From NCBI RefSeq assembly GCF_051622035.1, contig NC_135358.1, positions 24,556,501 to 24,620,500 of the forward strand: a DNA stretch of 64,000 nucleotides, written 5' to 3'. This DNA is from Arctopsyche grandis. Its lineage: Eukaryota; Arthropoda; Insecta; Trichoptera; Hydropsychidae. Under the pieces are notes generated by a model, which worked only from the letters and a program-made list of their open reading frames with translations, was not told where the DNA came from and did no database searches. Made by a program: the position numbers and the translations under genes. Below, piece after piece: positions 58,717 to 64,000 of this stretch (the first letter of the stretch is position 1; every line of letters begins with the position of its first letter).

Positions 58717-61700
58717 ATGCTCATCCAAATTTTTGATGGAGTTTCAAATTCACAGGAAATGCGTTATAATCGGATCTCAAAACGGATGTCAAAATTTTCA
58801 TACAAACAGGCTTTTGTTGAAAAAAAGGCTCTCCGAAGAGGAGAAGGTGTGTATACTTTGGTTTCTTTATGTGCAATAAAAGCAAATTTACAGATTCAAC
58901 AAAAAATTTTTGTAGGTCTATAAAAACACTGGTAGAAAAATGATCAGATATTCGCCAAAAAGTAAACCCAAAAATCCAGTCATTGATATTTGGAAAAATA
59001 TGACTGTTCAAGAACTAGCCACAGCCGCTAATAGGAATATAGGTATGATTTGTATTTGAAATGTATTCGTAATTTTCCAATCGAAAAACATGTTAACCGA
59101 TTTATAAATATTTTTAATAGATGATATTTTTGAATCCATGTTGTACGTGAAAAATGCCGACAGTTATAGTGAAGAAACGTCTATCATAGATAACCCACAA
59201 GTGATTCAAGATATATTAAAAATTTGCGGCTACCGATTTAGAACTATTTCTAAGATTGACGACAGTAACATTGTAGAAAAAGAGGTAAGAGCTTTTTTTA
59301 TTCGTTTTTAATTTTTAGATAAACGTGAATAGTAATAATCATTGAAGTATAATGTATAGAATAGTCATTTCTAACAAAATATCGCTTAAAAGCGAGCCAT
59401 CGAAGAGAGAAACGGAAAGTCAGAAGAGAGACAAAAGAGTGAGGAAAAAAAATTCGTGGAAGTGATCGTCCCTTGACGTTCAGGGTGGCATGGGCATATT
59501 TTTATTTTATCTATTTACGAAGTATCAATAGATAAAATATTAATTTTAATTCAATTTTAAAATACAAAATATCACTTTTTATCTCTATTAACAGCTTTTG
59601 ACCCATAGGAAGTTGTGCTTCCACCTCTTTCCCACCCTTGTATCAGTGGTCCATAAGGGTACTCCACTATAACCAAGGGGACTCAAGTTATTTTTAATTT
59701 AAACAATTTTCACGATAGTTACAATACATATAAAGAAATAAGAAAGGCGTTTACGCGAAATTAAGTGAATAATTTAAATAGCTGCCCAAGAGGATTCCTT
59801 CCTTGGGAGTGTTATCAGTCCCCAAAAGTGGAAGCCTCCTAGTCGCGAGAATTTAGTTGAATTAGAAATATATAAATATACAAATATGACATATCAATCA
59901 GAATGACATATTATAAATAATGTTAGTGTGTTAGTGTGACAGTACTGTACATATCATAAATTAAAAGAATTTTAAAATCCTTGGAAAAGAACTGTTTTGT
60001 TAAACAAATACCTTTTCGATGAATATTTGTTTAACCGAATTATCTTTTTTCGCAATGTAATAAACTCTAATTTTAACAAAATTTTCAATGGTTGCGTGAA
60101 TTAACTGTAATCTATGGTTTTGTATAGCAGGCTGATCTGTAGAATGCACTAATATAGAACTAAAAATATTGGTACCCAAAAATAATTTTAATATTTTAGA
60201 AACTATTTCTACGTTTGTGATTTTGTTTGATAATGTTTTCCCGTCATTTTCATTTATTAATTTCCTTATTACAGTTTCTCATATCAGGCATATTTGGAAT
60301 ACATCAGATGATGGATAACATAGTCCACCCAAATTCCGCAAATTAATGAGCTTGTGAAACCACATTTCTTCTGTTGCCAACAGACTTGCAATACAGTCTT
60401 CACATTTAAATTTTTTCATTAATAATCGAACTACACACCAACAATGAGAGCAATTCTATGCATACTACTTCAATGTAGATAAAGTAATAATTAGTTTTAA
60501 AAAAGAATACGGTGTACGGCCCTGTTTTTCAATGAGTGAGGCTGGTCCGAACAATACGCACATGCACATACAGATGTTCGGACTTTGTCGAACTAATACT
60601 ACCACACAATTTCACTAGTAGAGCCTATTTCAAAGAGATCCTACTGCTACAGAGTTTAACAAACAACTGAGCAAAACAGCCGACATCTCCGTTTGCACGG
60701 AGTTTTTGTGGCAACATTTTTGGAAGCTAAGAGCGCTTCTATACATTCTAATTCAATGGTAATAATCTTTTAATTTAGATCAAAGATGCAGTTCGTGGCC
60801 CTCCAGCTTCACCTGAAAATCTAAAACCACGACCCCCAGTTGTTACTGTAATGGGTCATGTGGATCATGGCAAAACAACACTATTAGATGCTTTACGTAA
60901 TTCAAACGTTGTTGAACAAGAGTTTGGTGGTATAACTCAACACATCGGCGCATTTTCTGGTACCATAGAATTTGATTTTTTTTTCATCACATTTTTTTAC
61001 TTTATCATGTTACATCTATAGAATTTATTTATTTATTATGAAACAGTTAGATTGCCTAATGAAGATTTAGTTACATTCCTCGATACTCCTGGCCATGCTG
61101 CATTTTCGGCAATGCGTGCTAGAGGCGCCAATGTCACCGATATGGTTGTTTTAGTAGTGGCTGCTGATGATGGTGTCATGGAACAAACTATAGAATCGAT
61201 TAGAATGGCACGAGAAGCTCAAGGTTTAATGAAAAATATTTAAATGTATAGTGCTTTAGAAGTTAACAAGAAATTTCATTGTTTTCTTTCATTTCAGTTC
61301 CCATGATCGTTGCTATCAACAAAATCGACAAGATTGGAGCAGACATTGTAGGTAATCGTTAATGCAACTAATTAGATATTAGTTATTGTTCTATATTTCA
61401 TTATTGTGATTGAATGCATTGCGAATTTCATTCTTTTAAGGAAAGAACAAAAAAGATGCTGTCAAAGCAAGGTATACTTGTGGAAGATTTGGGAGGAGAT
61501 GTGCAATCAGTTCCAATATCGGCATTAAAGCAAACGAATTTAGACCTCCTAGTGGAAACTATAGCATTGCAAGCGCAGCTAATGGAACTGAAGTCAGATC
61601 CGACTGGACTAGTTGAAGGCGTAATTATTGAAGCTCAAACTGATCCTCAACGAGGGTGAGTGTGGCTCACAATTTATACAGTATTTAATTAATTTCTGGT

Positions 61701-63137
61701 TTGAATTCACGTTAATAATTTATCTACCATAGGAAACTAGCTACTATTATTGTTCAAAGAGGCACATTGAGACGTGGATGTATAGTTGTTGCGGGAACAG
61801 GTTGGGCTCGTACTCGCACCATGTTTTCACCAGACGGTTCACCAATATCAGAAGCGCCACCATCAACGCCAGTTCAATTGCTTGGTTGGCGGGAACTTCC
61901 ATCTGCTGGAGATGATATGATCGAAGTACAATCTGAGGTATGATGATTATGTAAAAACAATTGTTATGCACGATTAATTTACCATGCACTTACATGTATT
62001 TTTTTTAATTATTCAGAAACGAGCTTCTGAAGTTATGCGCTTGAGGCACAATCTTAAAATGCAAGAGAAGCAGGAAAGAGATGCGGTAATTATTGCAATA
62101 AAAGAATCCGAACACAAGGCCACTTACGGAGAACTCTTACAAAAGAAACGTTTGTTAGGGAGGTTCAAAATGAGAAGAGAAGGTCCTCGACCGAAAATGT
62201 TCATCGATTCTAATGAACCTACATTGAGTATTGTTGTTAAAGGTATGTTAATATTTTTCGCATCGCTTTTTTTTGATTTTTATTTGACCAATAACTATGT
62301 ATCTGAATTTTTAGCTGATGTGGATGGATCATTAGAAGCTCTTTTAGATGTTCTTGAAACTTATGACGATCATTCTAAATGTAAACTGGATATTGTTCAT
62401 TATGGCGTTGGGAATATATCGGAGACAGATATTGATATGGCTGAAGCTTTTAAAGGATTGATATATGCTTTCAATGTGGATTGTTTGCCGAATGTTCGGA
62501 TGTTACTGAAACAAAAGAATATGAAGATAAAAAATCATAATGTTATTTATAAAATGATTGATGATATTAAAGAAGAGCTAAATAATCGAATTCCATCGGC
62601 TCAGAAAGAAGAAGAATTGGGTATTAAAATTTATTATTTGTTTCCTATATTCATTAGTTTTATATCGAAAATTTTTAAATATCCATTTTTTATTCGAATA
62701 CTCATGTTAATTTGTTATTAGGAGTGGCAAATGTTTTGCAAAATTTTCCTATAAATGAGAGAAGAAAAGTGGTAAATGTAGCTGGGTGTAGGTGTACTCG
62801 CGGTGTCTTAAAAAGAAATGCAATGTTCAAAGTTCTCAGGGATGAAGAGTTATTGTTTGATGGTACATACATACATATATTTAAATATATATCTTATTAA
62901 TTTTAATGAATACATATTTTAGTATGTCATTTATTAATGTTATTTCTTATGTCATTGTCTACAGGTAAATTAGCTTCAATGAGACATATAAAAGATGAAG
63001 TAGACACCATAAAAAACAATGTAGAATGTGGTCTGAGAATAACCGATAAAGGAATAGAATTTAAACCTGGTGATGTGATTGTTTGTTACCATATGGTTGA
63101 TTATAAGAAAACTACAGAATGGAATCCTGGCTTTTAA
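58717..63137 (+). CDS. MTIF2: Mitochondrial translation initiation factor IF-2 (GTPase)
   Basis: Delivers initiator fMet-tRNA to the mitochondrial ribosome and hydrolyses GTP on subunit joining. Exons: 58717-58846, 58916-59042, 59121-59284, 60779-60959, 61047-61223, 61298-61347, 61441-61655, 61733-61937, 62017-62242, 62315-62620, 62722-62862, 62965-63137. From the first in-frame Met (58736) this is 691 aa; human has 727. Motifs in order: [11 protein letters not shown] (N domain), G1 GHVDHGKT (60854-60877), G2 [11 protein letters not shown]3 DTPGH (61082), G4 NKID (61318-61329), G5 SALK, then domain II and the C-terminal tRNA-binding part ending TTEWNPGF. The N terminus is Lys/Arg-rich with few acidic residues before residue 30, as expected for a mitochondrial presequence. 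A good acceptor precedes 58717 in phase 2, so the true start may lie in an unseen upstream exon. AATAAA occurs at 63201. Confidence 0.95.
59285..60778. other. Large intron 3 of mitochondrial IF2
   Basis: 1.5 kb where the other introns are mostly under 120 bp. The enlargement suggests an old insertion, but I found no inverted ends, target duplication or coding remnant. The composition is mixed, with no RNA gene seen. Confidence 0.5.
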
Positions 63138-63482
63138 TAATATATAATTTTTTGTATCTGATAGAAACCGTACATAACGTTTTATTTTAATTAGTTAAAA
63201 ATAAATTTTTAAATCATTCTCTGGTATTTTTTTTTTAAATACATTCATTCATATTCATTCGTGTATTATGTTTGTATTTCAGTTTCGTGCAGATAATGAC
63301 TTTGAATTGCCTGCATTTTTTGTAATAAAGCTATCTGTAAAATCTTTATTGTTCAGTTTATCGCATGCAATGCACTATAAAAACTGTAACCTAGAAACAA
63401 TATACATACATACATATTTTATAATTGTCATTCTTTTTCATCCAATCAATTTTATTTCAATATTTAGTAATATGAACTCGAC

Positions 63483-64000
63483 ATGGCGAAATGTTTAATA
63501 AGAACGTCCTGGTTCATAATTTGTATCTTGTATTCAACGATGGTTAAAGGCCAGGTAATTACTTTCAACGTAAGAACTTATTATAAAATACATTTGTTTT
63601 AAAGTATATTAAAATAATTCCAAGGAATCCAAGCCGAATTTTCGGATACTTGCTCCACAGTTCATATGTAGTTCCGATAAATTAAAAGATAATGCGACTG
63701 CTTTGCCCGAACCCTCTCCTGGAGCTACAACCATTAGGTGAAATTGAATATTGATTTTTTTACATCATATTATATGCACATACGTTATTGCAATTAAATG
63801 AATGGAATATTTAAAGACTTCAGACAGCGTCTGGCCAAGAGCTGAGTTACAATTGGACAGTGCGATTCACTGTTTTAAATGGGCCACGAGGTCAACGATT
63901 CAACTTGCTTGTTTGGCGAGCTGTTCGCAATCTTGAAAAAACCCTGACTAACTTGAGTCCAGAAATAGCCTCTACCAATAAAGTCGTTATAAACAATACA
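63483..64000 (+). CDS. Unrecognised secreted or membrane protein, 3'-partial
   Basis: A plausible gene start cut by the window edge. Exon 1 (63483-63554) encodes MAKCLIRTSWFIICILYSTM, a signal-peptide-like sequence with a hydrophobic core, ending in VKGQ. Exon 2 (63625-63737) encodes 37 residues including NFRILAPQFICSSDKL and a Pro-rich patch. Exon 3 (from 63817, open to the end) includes ELSYNWTVRFTVLNGPRGQR and an N-glycosylation-like NWT. Both acceptors are AAG rather than CAG, and other choices put stops in frame, so the joins are tentative. I cannot assign a family. It lies 346 bp downstream of mitochondrial IF2 on the same strand. Confidence 0.5.

Overview
The window is insect nuclear DNA: AT-rich, with split eukaryotic genes, short GT-AG introns, AATAAA tails, many TACATA-type microsatellites, and remains of Helitrons, hAT-like and MITE elements and non-LTR retrotransposons. 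I cannot fix the insect order from sequence alone.

Layout. 1275-2988 (+) is the 3' part of a UDP-glycosyltransferase (UGT) gene. 3981-17587 (-) is NAA40, the histone N-alpha-acetyltransferase; its 11.5-kb third intron holds a second, complete UGT gene (12710-15754, +) on the opposite strand. 19012-21467 (+) is a divergent mitotic cyclin with KEN and D-box-like degrons. 21468-26499 is a gene-free block of nested transposons. 26500-48227 (+) is a complete BIRC6/BRUCE gene, for which I could chain 57 coding exons in frame (about 4,759 aa; BIR domain near the N terminus, UBC domain near the C terminus). 49662-54676 (-) is WDR20, with a truncated LINE in intron 1 ending about 16 bp from the exon 1 splice donor. 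55111-56940 is an unclassified 1.8-kb element with long inverted termini, just upstream of WDR20. 58717-63137 (+) is mitochondrial IF2. 63483-64000 (+) is the start of an unrecognised, apparently secreted or membrane protein.

The genes do not form a pathway. The two UGTs are tandem paralogues with the same intron phases, interleaved with NAA40 exons. BIRC6 (an E2/E3 ubiquitin ligase) and WDR20 (in known systems a cofactor of USP12/USP46 deubiquitinases) lie tail to tail, and each starts in a GC-rich island that stands out from the AT-rich surroundings.

I found no CRISPR array, no prokaryotic system and no clearly new protein system. The most unusual material is the interleaved UGT/NAA40 architecture, the 55.1-56.9 kb element with its perfect 47-bp hairpin, a three-layer nest of elements at 23.2-25.0 kb, and several short inverted-repeat families with recognisable target-site duplications. 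Exon ends were read by eye from splice signals, reading-frame phase and family similarity recalled from knowledge; no alignment was run.
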